64,000 bases of DNA from Alkalihalobacillus sp. FSL W8-0930 (GTDB lineage: Bacteria; Bacillota; Bacilli; Bacillales; Bacillaceae_D), in the NCBI GenBank assembly GCA_037965595.1, contig CP150183.1, forward strand, positions 1,736,001 to 1,800,000, written 5' to 3'. Position 1 is the stretch's first letter. Every line of letters starts with the position of its first letter. Made by a program: the position numbers and the translations under genes. The notes below the pieces were generated by a model that was not told where the DNA came from, made no database searches, and saw only the letters and a list, made by a program, of their open reading frames with translations. Of this stretch, positions 43,144 through 51,542 are shown piece after piece.

Positions 43144-45954
43144 TTATTGATCCGATTCATCATCTGACGGGGCATCTGGTTCGGGTTCAGGCTCAGGCTC
43201 AGGTTCAGCTGGTGTCTCATTGCCACCATCCGAGTCGCCGCCACCGGTGTCATCATTTCCGCCACCGTTTTGGTTGCCATTACCATTGCCATTACCATTA
43301 CCATTGCCGGAATCGCCACCACCGTTGTTTCCATTGCCATTACCGCTTCCATTACCATTTGATCCATCTTCACTATCTCCAGGAGTAGTACCAGGTGTAT
43401 CTTCACCATTATCCCCGTTATCCTCATCTGGAGTACCTTCATTACTTTCATCCGGTGTATCCTCAGGCTGATCTTCTTCCTCAGGTGGTTCCTCTTCAAC
43501 CGGTTCTTCTTCCTCATCCTCTTCCTCAGTGCCAGGTACAGTTACGGTTGTTGTTGCTGGACTACTCCGCAAGCTTGAATCTTCTGTAGACACAGCTGTT
43601 ACGGAAATAGAATATGACATACCAGGTTCAACATTTGAGAAGATTGCTTGTTGATTCGAACCAGCATCAATGGATTGACCACTACCGCCGTCAGCTGTTA
43701 CTTGAACATCATACGTAACATCAACATCTACAGAACCTGGGTAGTTCCAAGTTGCAATAATTTGATCAGCTGATTCTTCATAAGAGGCTTGTAAGCCAGT
43801 TGGGCTTGGAAGCTCTTCAATTTCTTCTTCTTCCTCTTCTTCTTCGTACGTTTCCGATTCCTGAGTTGGTTCAGCACCACGTACAAACAGCTCAGTTACA
43901 ATTTCACTTTGTGGTGTGCCAGAGCTAGGGAGTTTTTCCGTTCCTCGCTCTACTCGACGTTCGATAACCGAATCAGGTTTAACGAAATCAGGGTTTTCAA
44001 TTCCTGTTGAAACATCTTGCATGACTGCTTTGAAAATATTTTGAGCGATGCGGTTCTCATTATTGTCACGGTTGATATAATTACCTTCACCATTTCTCGC
44101 GTATCCTGTCCAAACAGCTGCAGTATAGTTGGTTGTATAACCTGCAAACCAAGAATCAGGGGAGCCGCTACTTGGGATATTATACTTATCTCGGACTGGT
44201 TTATCAAAGTTTGTAGTACCTGTCTTACCAGCAACAGGTACACCAGGGATACTAGCTAATTGCCCAGTACCAGATGATACGACTGTTTTTAACATATCAG
44301 TGATCATGTAGGCTGTATAATCTTCCATTGCTTTTACCGAATCTGGCTCAAGATTAATTTCACGATCATCAGCAAAAACAATTTTGCGAATGGTATGTGG
44401 TTCAGTGAAGGTACCACCATTACCAAATGCAGCATATGCACCGGCCATGTCTTTTGTTGAGACACCTGTATTAAATCCACCTAACGCATAGGATTCGTGA
44501 AAAGGTTCATCTTTAGCCAGAGTTAACAATTGCTTAGCAAAAGGTTCTGCACGATCAAGTCCAACTTCCTGAAGAGCCTTTACAGCTGGAACGTTCTGAG
44601 AACTAGACATCGCCTGTCGCATAGTCATCGCGCCTCGATACGTTCCTCCATAGTTTCCAAATTCTTTTCCATTAGAATACGTATGAGGTTCGTCCACAAG
44701 AATATGTGCAGTAGACCACTGTAAGTATTCAATGGCAGGACCATAATCTAAAATAGGCTTGATTGTTGAACCTGGCTGACGCTCAATATCCGTTGCGTAG
44801 TTAAAATCATTCCGATTATCTGATTGTTGTCGGCCACTACCAATGGCTTTGATCTGACCTGTTTTCGTATCAATAAGTGTGACTCCAGCTTGAAAATCTG
44901 GGTTGTCTGGGTAGTTTGTGATATATTCATCACTTTCTAACACATTTTCAACGTGGTCTTGAGCCGATTGATCAAGGCTTGTATACACTTTTAAGCCTGA
45001 GTTATAAATATCGTTAACAGTAAACTCATCATTTTCTTCAAGTTCTTTTAAGACTTCACTATAGAAAGCAGCATATGGAGAAGTTGTTTCCGTTTCTTGA
45101 TAATTTATTTGATCTTCAATTGGTGTATTTCTAGCTTCTTCTGCTTCTTCTGCTGTAATTTTTCCTTGTTGCTCCATTAAACCGATAACTAAATTGCGTC
45201 GTGATTCAGCGTTATCTGGATTTTGAATGGGATCATAATAGCTTGGGCGACGTGGAATCCCAGCAAGCAGAGCAGAGTCAGCGATCGTTAATTCTTCAAG
45301 TGATTTATCAAAATAAGATTCTGCGGCAATCTTCACTCCATATCCTGCACGCCCTAAATAAATTTGATTTAAATACATCGTTAAAATTTGTTCTTTAGAA
45401 TATTGCTGTTCAAGTTTTATCGCTAAATACTGTTCTTGCACTTTACGAGTTAACGCTTTTTCTTGGTTTAAGAATAAATTCTTAACTAACTGCTGAGTAA
45501 TGGTACTGGCACCCTCAGCACCAAATCCTTCTGTGATGTTTGCACGTACAGCTCCAGCGAGGCGACGTAAGTCAATCCCAAAGTGATCGTAGTAACGCAT
45601 GTCCTCTACAGAAACAATGGCGTCCTTAAGTGAATCTGGTAACTCATCATAAGATGCATTAATTCGGCGTTCCCCTGTATCAAGAAGAGAGACTAGCTCA
45701 TCATCCTGGTCATATATTTGAATAGGTTGCGCAAGCATTAATTTATCTTCATCGAGATCAGGTGCGCCAGCGATAATAACGCCTGCCGTTACGCCTCCTG
45801 CAATAATAGCAACTGCTAGTAAGACAACAAGTGTCATAAATATTTTCTTAAATAAACCTCGTTTAGGTTTTCCACTAGTGTTCTTCTTTTTATTTTTAAC
45901 AGACTCTTGCATTCGTGCCTGCCTACGACCTTGTCTTGTATTTTGATCAGACAT
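43144..45954 (-). CDS. ponA: Class A penicillin-binding protein 1
   Basis: The bifunctional enzyme polymerises and cross-links peptidoglycan at the membrane. The 936-residue protein has a basic cytosolic start, a transmembrane helix near residue 40, a GT51 transglycosylase domain (VEDMRYYDHFGIDLRRLAGA, ASTITQQLVKN), and a transpeptidase domain with the serine motif GSTIKP, SSQN and KTGTTN. After that come a fibronectin type III-like domain, a poly-Glu stretch and a Gly/Asn/Ser-rich tail ending in Pro-Glu repeats. recU lies upstream in the same operon. The low-complexity tail is longer than catalytic need would explain. Confidence 0.96.
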   Translation of the reverse strand: MSDQNTRQGRRQARMQESVKNKKKNTSGKPKRGLFKKIFMTLVVLLAVAIIAGGVTAGVIIAGAPDLDEDKLMLAQPIQIYDQDDELVSLLDTGERRINASYDELPDSLKDAIVSVEDMRYYDHFGIDLRRLAGAVRANITEGFGAEGASTITQQLVKNLFLNQEKALTRKVQEQYLAIKLEQQYSKEQILTMYLNQIYLGRAGYGVKIAAESYFDKSLEELTIADSALLAGIPRRPSYYDPIQNPDNAESRRNLVIGLMEQQGKITAEEAEEARNTPIEDQINYQETETTSPYAAFYSEVLKELEENDEFTVNDIYNSGLKVYTSLDQSAQDHVENVLESDEYITNYPDNPDFQAGVTLIDTKTGQIKAIGSGRQQSDNRNDFNYATDIERQPGSTIKPILDYGPAIEYLQWSTAHILVDEPHTYSNGKEFGNYGGTYRGAMTMRQAMSSSQNVPAVKALQEVGLDRAEPFAKQLLTLAKDEPFHESYALGGFNTGVSTKDMAGAYAAFGNGGTFTEPHTIRKIVFADDREINLEPDSVKAMEDYTAYMITDMLKTVVSSGTGQLASIPGVPVAGKTGTTNFDKPVRDKYNIPSSGSPDSWFAGYTTNYTAAVWTGYARNGEGNYINRDNNENRIAQNIFKAVMQDVSTGIENPDFVKPDSVIERRVERGTEKLPSSGTPQSEIVTELFVRGAEPTQESETYEEEEEEEEIEELPSPTGLQASYEESADQIIATWNYPGSVDVDVTYDVQVTADGGSGQSIDAGSNQQAIFSNVEPGMSYSISVTAVSTEDSSLRSSPATTTVTVPGTEEEDEEEEPVEEEPPEEEDQPEDTPDESNEGTPDEDNGDNGEDTPGTTPGDSEDGSNGNGSGNGNGNNGGGDSGNGNGNGNGNGNQNGGGNDDTGGGDSDGGNETPAEPEPEPEPEPDAPSDDESDQ

Positions 45955-45983
45955 AAATGGTTCTTCCTTTCAATTGTTAATTA

Positions 45984-46586
45984 TTAGAAATATACCTCTC
46001 GTACGATACGCAGATAATCAAGGCGTGGAGCAACACCGAGAGCAACCTTATAACCAAACGATTCAATTTCATGTTTAGGAATAGATTTGCGTACTGATTG
46101 ATCTTCGTATCGAGCAATTAAATGCGTCGCATCTACTAAATACACTTCATCAGTGTGTGAAAAACGTAATAAAACAAAACAGATGCCTTTTTGTGCGACA
46201 ACTTGCTTCATATGTGTAATTTGATGTAGGTGAAAATTCTGAAGTGGGAAGGACGTCTTATTTTTTGTTTCCTTTGCTTCAAAATCAATGTAATGCCCAT
46301 TATATACGCCATTGTAATCAGTTGTAGACGCTTGTTTAAAATAAGCCTCCTTAATGACTGCAGCACTTCGTTTAGGATAATGTACATCAACGATTTGAAC
46401 GGGGGTAGGTTTCTTATGAATAACAGCGATTCCCGCTTCTACATAAAAGGCATTTGACTGATTAATATCGTCCTCTAGTGTCATTCCACGGTTACTGTAT
46501 GTATTAATTCGATTAGCATTCCTAGGTTTCGTTGATTTCGTTTGACTAGTTACAAATTTCTTTCCATTTGGGTAACGGATTGCCAT
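45984..46586 (-). CDS. recU: Holliday junction resolvase RecU
   Basis: The product cleaves four-way DNA junctions during recombination and repair. ATG at 46586, with AAGGGTG upstream, gives 200 residues beginning [11 protein letters not shown], as in B. subtilis; in-frame codons further upstream lack a site. Typical segments are [31 protein letters not shown] and [21 protein letters not shown], with the acidic metal-binding residues and the essential lysine. It is in operon with ponA, 29 bases before it. Confidence 0.94.
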   Translation of the reverse strand: MAIRYPNGKKFVTSQTKSTKPRNANRINTYSNRGMTLEDDINQSNAFYVEAGIAVIHKKPTPVQIVDVHYPKRSAAVIKEAYFKQASTTDYNGVYNGHYIDFEAKETKNKTSFPLQNFHLHQITHMKQVVAQKGICFVLLRFSHTDEVYLVDATHLIARYEDQSVRKSIPKHEIESFGYKVALGVAPRLDYLRIVREVYF

Positions 46587-46746
46587 ACCGTCAATCACCC
46601 TTCCCAAGCATCTATAGTATGTTTTCACCTAAAAGCGTAGAACCTATGCCAAAAAGGCTCAAACCGTATCATACCACATTCAACAATGAAGTGTGTGTAA
46701 TGAAAACATAAGTTCGTGAAAAATTAAGAAATGGAGAGGGTAGGCT

Positions 46747-47706
46747 TTGAATGATCAATCACAACAATATTCTTCTCTTTTTGAAACGATTCATGTACAA
46801 CGAAAGCGATTCAATTTGGACAACCTGACTCGAACAAGCTATTATGAACGCTTTTACAATCAGCATCCTGAAATAAGGTGGGCACTGCTAGCAGGTCTGG
46901 TTTCCCGAAATGCAGGATGGAACATGACAGATCTGGTTAATGAGTGGTTCCGAACACTTTTAAAACAAGAAGATCGAGAGCAACTGTTTGCTATATATGA
47001 GGTAAGTAATTGGACAATATTCCAAGATGTCTGTCCACAGCTCATGATCTATGAACAATCAAAACGCCTTGGAAAACCATTGTTTTTTCTATTAAAAGAA
47101 TTTGGTGTATCAAGTTTTATCATTAATGAATGGCACATGTTTTGGGAAAAACATAGTGAAGAGAGATTATGCACAGCATTAATTATTAACGAACAATTTG
47201 TTCTTGAAGAAGCGGTGCTGCAAAAACCTTTGTTCAAACAAATTGTCTCTAAAAAAATTTTCTTTCATCTAGAACAGCATACACATCTTAGTTATGTGTT
47301 ATTGCCGAGTGTGGATGGATGCCTCTATACATTATACGTTCGTCCATTCCAGAAGGTTTCAAATCGAATTAAACTTGGAAAACAATTAGCTTACTTATTG
47401 TTTCATCCAGATACGTATCATTCCATTCATTCATTTATGATGCATCGTCCGCATACAGGATCAAGACATGATTATGATGAGCTCATGAGCTGGGCTCCAC
47501 GCGTAAATAGTTTACCATTGCGCCTCGTTTATCCAGTTATTGATCATCAAATGACAAAAAGAGATGATTGGTCCTACAAGTATACGAAGGTGGCTAAATA
47601 CCTTACTCCTGTGAAGCCTTGGAAACCAATTCCGCGAGATCAATGGGTACAGCATAAGTGGATGATGATCTATATGGCTAAGACGCTAAAAAAGTGGATG
47701 AGTTAA
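46747..47706 (+). CDS. yppC: Conserved protein YppC (DUF2515)
   Basis: The 319-residue soluble protein is divergent from recU and matches YppC in size and place. Tryptophan- and aromatic-rich segments such as EIRWALLAGLVSRNAGWNMTDL are typical of DUF2515. Start is TTG 46747, with GGAGAGGGTAGG upstream. No catalytic motif is known. Repeat copy B follows after the stop. Confidence 0.82.
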   Translation: MNDQSQQYSSLFETIHVQRKRFNLDNLTRTSYYERFYNQHPEIRWALLAGLVSRNAGWNMTDLVNEWFRTLLKQEDREQLFAIYEVSNWTIFQDVCPQLMIYEQSKRLGKPLFFLLKEFGVSSFIINEWHMFWEKHSEERLCTALIINEQFVLEEAVLQKPLFKQIVSKKIFFHLEQHTHLSYVLLPSVDGCLYTLYVRPFQKVSNRIKLGKQLAYLLFHPDTYHSIHSFMMHRPHTGSRHDYDELMSWAPRVNSLPLRLVYPVIDHQMTKRDDWSYKYTKVAKYLTPVKPWKPIPRDQWVQHKWMMIYMAKTLKKWMS

Positions 47707-47720
47707 TGGATGAAAGTACA

Positions 47721-47878
47721 GAGGCTGAGACAAAGCTAAAAATTTTTAAAAATGGCGAATGATTCTACATTTGAATCATTCGCCATTCGAATTTTTCCAT
47801 AACGAGTGGAGAATTCTCCCGCAGCGGATAATGTGCTATCTTCGTGTTTTGCTATCCACGTTCATGTTATGTCTCAAC
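47721..47878 (+). repeat. Intergenic repeat, copy B, centre deleted
   Basis: The 158-base copy has GAGGCTGAGACA (47721-47732) at the left and ATGTCTCAAC (47869-47878) at the right as inverted ends, the 14-bp ATGGCGAATGATTC hairpin (47752-47786), and AACGAG...GCTATCTTCGTGTTTTGCTATCCAC at the right as in copy C. The central 100 or so bases are missing; GGAGAA is joined to TTCTCC at about 47808-47819, forming a palindrome. Confidence 0.82.
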
Positions 47879-47887
47879 GTCTTTTAA

Positions 47888-48001
47888 TTACTCAGCAGGT
47901 TTATTTGGGCCGCCAAGCTTTTTATCTGTGATAGAAGCACGGTTCGCAGTATTTTTCTCTTGCTTTTCCGTTTGTCTTGTCGTGTTTTGTTTTGATTTCA
48001 C
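47888..48001 (-). CDS. Very small protein, probably spore-specific
   Basis: The 37-residue protein MKSKQNTTRQTEKQEKNTAN... ends in KKLGGPNKPAE; it is rich in Lys, Asn, Gln and Thr with no hydrophobic segment, like minor acid-soluble spore proteins. GTG 48001 has AAAGGAGAG eight bases upstream. A sigma-G/F-type promoter lies 32 bases further up. I cannot assign it to a named Ssp family. It is between repeat B and the racA-like gene, on the opposite strand from both neighbours. Confidence 0.68.
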   Translation of the reverse strand: MKSKQNTTRQTEKQEKNTANRASITDKKLGGPNKPAE

Positions 48002-48032
48002 ACTGATCACTCTCCTTTCATGAACATATCGT

Positions 48033-48061
48033 TAGTATGGCGAACCGCATGTAAAACATGT
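48033..48061 (-). promoter_or_regulatory. Sigma-G/F-type forespore promoter
   Basis: On the minus strand CATACTA (48033-48039) fits the -10 CATWHTA, and ACATG (48057-48061) fits four of five positions of GHATR, with a 17-base spacer. It drives the 37-residue small gene. Confidence 0.62.
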
Positions 48062-48212
48062 AGAAAAAGTCGAATGAAACACGAGATTTACTTTGTTTGC
48101 CGAATGAAAACTAGTTTTGTCACTCATGAAGGTTTGAGGAAGGGAGAGAGAGAATGAAGAGGACAAGTGCCGGTGACTCGGCTAGTTCGTGAATTTAAAA
48201 GGAGGAAGGCAG

Positions 48213-48749
48213 ATGGACGGATATATCAAAACGAAGGACATTTCAGAGAGATTAGGTGTGAACCCTACCACTGTGCAAAGATGGACGAAGTTTTTTAACA
48301 TCCCATGTGAACAAAATGAACTCGGTCACTATTTTTATACTGAAGAACAGGTTTTAGTGCTAAGCGAGATTAATCAGGAATTAAAAGCAGGAAAAAAAAT
48401 GAAAGACATTCAGATTGATGTTGGACAGCTGATGGCCACACAAGAACCTAGTCGTTCGGTAAAACAAGCCGTTCCATCTGCCGAATACGAAGAAAAGTTG
48501 CAGGAAATGATGACACATATCCAAGACATTGAGCAAAAATTAACACAAAAAGCGGATGAAGTTGTTAGTTATCAACTGTTAAAGCACCGCTCGGAACTAG
48601 ACGACATGTCAGCGATGCTAAGAAGACTTGAGAACCGTTTAATCCGTATGGAAGCGAAACAATCAAATGAGGAAGAGGTACTTCCAATGGCATCAGGTGG
48701 GACAAGTAGAAAAGGGTGGAAAACGTTGCTTCAATTCTTTTCCTTTTAG
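48213..48749 (+). CDS. racA: RacA-like chromosome-anchoring protein
   Basis: The 178-residue protein has a MerR-type helix-turn-helix at the N-terminus (TKDISERLGVNPTTVQRWTKFFNIPCEQNELGHYFYT), then a long coiled coil (about residues 90-150, including KADEVVSYQLLKHRSELDD) and a basic, hydrophobic end (RKGWKTLLQFFSF) that may touch the membrane. In B. subtilis RacA binds origin-proximal DNA and ties it to the cell pole through DivIVA at sporulation; that gene is elsewhere there. ATG 48213 has AAGGAGGAAG upstream. A 12-codon frame (48154-48192) with GGGAGAGAG precedes it. Confidence 0.82.
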   Translation: MDGYIKTKDISERLGVNPTTVQRWTKFFNIPCEQNELGHYFYTEEQVLVLSEINQELKAGKKMKDIQIDVGQLMATQEPSRSVKQAVPSAEYEEKLQEMMTHIQDIEQKLTQKADEVVSYQLLKHRSELDDMSAMLRRLENRLIRMEAKQSNEEEVLPMASGGTSRKGWKTLLQFFSF

Positions 48750-48791
48750 AAAACAAATTCCTTTGCTACACTTGTAGCTGGAGGGATCATA

Positions 48792-49157
48792 TTGGACACG
48801 CACACATTAAAACACTTAACGGAACTTAACAAGCGCTTGCTTGAGATGAATCAATTTGCAGAAGCTACGTATCTTAATGAAGTGAGAACAGAGTCGTACT
48901 CTGTTGACTTCTTTGGAATGGTTAAACCGTTTGCTGATGAAGTGAAAGAAAAAACAGAGCATTGGTTACCACTTGCTATCGAACGGGTTCAAGAAAAACA
49001 ACCGAAAGATCTGCATGAAAATCAGCTTATACAAACCGTTGATAACTTTGAGGTTGTAGCGATTAAATCCTTTTATCCGGAAACAAGTCGGAAAAAACAA
49101 ATAGAGACATTTAAAGCCGTAGAATATGTGCTTAAGCAAGTAGAGGAGCTTCTATAA
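48792..49157 (+). CDS. yppE: Conserved protein YppE (DUF1798)
   Basis: The 121-residue protein is largely helical, with EKTEHWLPLAIERVQEKQP in the middle and SFYPETSRKKQIETFKAVEYVL near the end, as in the YppE family. Start is TTG 48792, with TGGAGGGATC upstream. Place after yppC agrees with B. subtilis. Function is unknown; the structure-level annotation is a four-helix bundle. Confidence 0.82.
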   Translation: MDTHTLKHLTELNKRLLEMNQFAEATYLNEVRTESYSVDFFGMVKPFADEVKEKTEHWLPLAIERVQEKQPKDLHENQLIQTVDNFEVVAIKSFYPETSRKKQIETFKAVEYVLKQVEELL

Positions 49158-49198
49158 AAAAACACGTACATTCCACATGTTGGAGTGTACGTGTTTTT
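49156..49198. terminator. Bidirectional terminator after yppE
   Basis: Bases 49156-49175 pair with 49181-49198 over about 18-20 pairs (AACACGTACATTCCA with TGGAGTGTACGTGTT, one G-U) around a five-base loop, followed by T on one strand and A-run before. It separates the convergent yppE and the small membrane gene. Confidence 0.9.
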
Positions 49199-49202
49199 AG
49201 TA

Positions 49203-49394
49203 TTAGCCATTATCCCGAACACAGTAAAACATCATAAGTGCTAGTGTTGCAAAAGAGAAGATTGCGAGTACAGTAACAAATGTGCCCATTGTTTCAGTTT
49301 CAGCAGCTGCTTCTGAAGCCGCGTTAACCGCTTTCAATGGAACGAGTGTAAGTAGAAGTGCAATACATGCCATCCAGATAGATTTCATTCGCAA
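49203..49394 (-). CDS. Small secreted or membrane protein
   Basis: The 63-residue protein has an N-terminal signal-like segment (SIWMACIALLLTLVPLKAVNA), an acidic stretch SEAAAETET, and a C-terminal transmembrane helix (FVTVLAIFSFATLALMMFY). Start is TTG 49394, with GGAGGG eight bases upstream; ATG 49388 is the alternative. A sigma-A promoter lies upstream. The product is not recognised; two helices suggest a small membrane subunit or anchor. Confidence 0.66.
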   Translation of the reverse strand: MRMKSIWMACIALLLTLVPLKAVNAASEAAAETETMGTFVTVLAIFSFATLALMMFYCVRDNG

Positions 49395-49425
49395 AGCTTA
49401 TCCCTCCATTTCTTTGTCTAATCAT

Positions 49426-49455
49426 AGTATATAAAAAGAATGATCTGTATGGCAA
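49426..49455 (-). promoter_or_regulatory. Sigma-A promoter of the small membrane gene
   Basis: On the minus strand TTGCCA (49450-49455) and TATACT (49426-49431) are 18 bases apart, about 35 bases before the gene start. Confidence 0.6.
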
Positions 49456-49503
49456 CGACAATTCATTTAATCTTAATAAGTTGTACAAACACTCAGACTA
49501 CAC

Positions 49504-49562
49504 TTACCAAACCCTGCTCAGTGTGTTAAAATAGTCATATTTAAATGAATCGCCTGAAAAAT
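49504..49562 (+). promoter_or_regulatory. ilvA promoter with CodY-like box
   Basis: TTACCA (49504-49509) and TAAAAT (49527-49532) are 17 bases apart. Just downstream, 49548-49562 (AATCGCCTGAAAAAT) matches 11 of 15 positions of the CodY consensus AATTTTCWGAAAATT. CodY controls branched-chain amino acid genes in bacilli, so repression from this place is plausible. Confidence 0.5.
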
Positions 49563-49615
49563 TAGATCAGTCACTGTCAGTAACTTTACGGGCAAGCGAA
49601 GAAAGGATTTAAAAC

Positions 49616-50863
49616 ATGAATTCCGTTCACCTAGAAGATATAATGATTGCGCATCAACGCATTAAAGATGTTGTGACGCATACGCCCCTGCAATTAGATC
49701 AGGTTCTATCAGAGCGCTATAACTGTAATGTGTATTTAAAAAGAGAAGATTTACAAGTGGTACGATCCTTTAAAATTAGAGGCGCTTTCTACCAAATTTC
49801 CAGCTTGCCACATGATGAATTAAGTAAAGGAGTTGTATGTGCAAGTGCAGGAAATCATGCACAAGGTGTTGCTTATTCTTGTCAGGCACTGAAGATTAAA
49901 GGGACGATTTTCATGCCAACTACAACGCCCAGACAAAAGGTTGATCAAGTGAACTTTTTTGGTAAGGAATATGTTGACGTTGTGTTAGTTGGAGATACGT
50001 TTGATGACTCCTATAACGAAGCCATGGTGTATTGCGATGAACATGGCATGTCTTTCATCCATCCATTTAACCAAGAGAAAATTATTGCGGGTCAAGGGAC
50101 AGTTGGAATGGAAATATTAAACGACACTGAGTGTCCGATTGATTTTATCTTCTCATCGATTGGTGGGGGAGGACTGATCAGCGGCGTAAGTACATATATA
50201 AAAAGTGTAAGCCCAAGTACTCGTATGATTGGATGTGAACCACTTGGGGCAGCTTCCATGAAAGAATCCCTAAAACAGGGACAAGTAGTTGAGCTTGAGC
50301 ATATCGACAAATTTGTTGATGGTGCTGCGGTTAAAAAAGTTGGCGATCTAGCATTTGATATTTGTAAAGAAACGCTTGATGACATTATTTTGGTACCTGA
50401 AGGGAAGATCTGTACAACAATTCTTGAACTGTACAATCAAAATGCAATCGTGGCAGAACCAGCTGGTGCGATGCCAATTGCGGCGCTGGATTTTTATCGT
50501 GAGCAGATCAAGGGGAAAACCGTGGTTTGTATTGTAAGTGGAGGAAACAACGATATTGGAAGAATGGAAGAAATGCGAGAGCGTTCACTCATTTATGAAG
50601 GACTACAGCACTATTTTATGATTCAGTTCCCTCAAAGAGCTGGTGCGCTTCGAGAATTCATCCAAGAAGTACTCGGACCTGAGGATGATATTACTCGCTT
50701 TGAGTATACAAAAAAGAATAACCGGTCAAATGGACCTGTTTTAATCGGTATTGAACTGGCTTATAACAAGGACTATGGTCGTTTAATTGATCGTTTAAAA
50801 GAAAAGAATTTTGACTATCAAGAAATCAATAAAGACGAGCATTTATTTCACCTATTAATTTAA
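49616..50863 (+). CDS. ilvA: Threonine dehydratase, biosynthetic
   Basis: This PLP enzyme makes 2-oxobutyrate from threonine, the first step to isoleucine. The 415 residues match B. subtilis IlvA (422). The PLP lysine lies in KREDLQVVRSFKIRGA, the CASAGNHAQGVAY loop follows, and SSIGGGGLISG binds the cofactor phosphate. The last 85 residues (YFMIQFPQRAGALREFI) form one ACT-like regulatory domain. A single terminator follows, so it is probably a single-gene unit. Confidence 0.95.
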   Translation: MNSVHLEDIMIAHQRIKDVVTHTPLQLDQVLSERYNCNVYLKREDLQVVRSFKIRGAFYQISSLPHDELSKGVVCASAGNHAQGVAYSCQALKIKGTIFMPTTTPRQKVDQVNFFGKEYVDVVLVGDTFDDSYNEAMVYCDEHGMSFIHPFNQEKIIAGQGTVGMEILNDTECPIDFIFSSIGGGGLISGVSTYIKSVSPSTRMIGCEPLGAASMKESLKQGQVVELEHIDKFVDGAAVKKVGDLAFDICKETLDDIILVPEGKICTTILELYNQNAIVAEPAGAMPIAALDFYREQIKGKTVVCIVSGGNNDIGRMEEMRERSLIYEGLQHYFMIQFPQRAGALREFIQEVLGPEDDITRFEYTKKNNRSNGPVLIGIELAYNKDYGRLIDRLKEKNFDYQEINKDEHLFHLLI

Positions 50864-50876
50864 TTTGTAAGAGTAG

Positions 50877-50914
50877 AGCAGCGCGGTCATTTCATTCATG
50901 CCGTGCTGCTTTTG
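50877..50914 (+). terminator. Terminator after ilvA
   Basis: AGCAGCGCGG (50877-50886) pairs with CCGTGCTGCT (50901-50910) over ten pairs with one G-U, then TTTTG. Confidence 0.85.
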
Positions 50915-50992
50915 TTTATAAGAGGCTTCATTTGGGGTTAAACTTGACACATGCTATACTGAGAGGAAACGGCAACAAAGGAGTTTGGTAGA

Positions 50993-51517
50993 ATGCGTTT
51001 AGAAAACAAAAAGATTTTAGCTGTTGTAGATGAAGAATTCGAAGACTTAGAATTATGGTATCCCATTTTGCGTATGCAGGAAGAGGGAGCTACGGTTGAT
51101 TTAGTTGGTGAAAAAGCTAGCTATACGTATACAGGAAAATATGGTGTCCCTGCTACAACGAAGTTCTCGTACGACCAAGTAGAGGCAGCCGATTATGATG
51201 CTATCCTTGTTCCAGGAGGCTGGGCACCTGATAAGTTAAGACGTTTCCCTAAATTACTTCAAATGGTTCGCGAAATGGATCAAGATCAAAAAGCCATTGG
51301 TCAAATTTGTCATGCGGGTTGGGTCCTTATTTCAGCTGACATTTTGAAAGGTAAAAAGGTAACAAGTACACCTGGAATTAAAGATGATATGGAAAATGCA
51401 GGCGCAACCTGGTACGACGAGGCTGTGGTTATTGATGGTCATATTATTTCAAGTCGTCGTCCACCAGATTTACCGGCATACGCTAAAGCATTTGCCGATT
51501 ATGTATCACAAAATTAA
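50993..51517 (+). CDS. PfpI/DJ-1 family protein
   Basis: The 174-residue protein belongs to the DJ-1/PfpI group of glutamine-amidotransferase-like folds. The nucleophile cysteine is in AIGQICHAGWVL, and the glutamate after EEFEDLELWYPI and VPGGWAPDKLR complete the site. Members act as proteases, chaperones or glyoxalase-like deglycases; which applies cannot be seen. GGAG precedes the ATG. A promoter-like TTGACA near 50944 is followed by TATACT at 50954, too close to form a standard pair. Confidence 0.88.
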   Translation: MRLENKKILAVVDEEFEDLELWYPILRMQEEGATVDLVGEKASYTYTGKYGVPATTKFSYDQVEAADYDAILVPGGWAPDKLRRFPKLLQMVREMDQDQKAIGQICHAGWVLISADILKGKKVTSTPGIKDDMENAGATWYDEAVVIDGHIISSRRPPDLPAYAKAFADYVSQN

Positions 51518-51542
51518 TGAATGAAAGTGGAGAATACGAATC

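Noticed and set aside
43220-43471. Plus-strand frame rich in Pro and Leu opposite the ponA tail
   Set aside because: It is the complement of the Gly/Asn/Ser repeats of ponA, so low complexity explains the open frame; no ribosome binding site.
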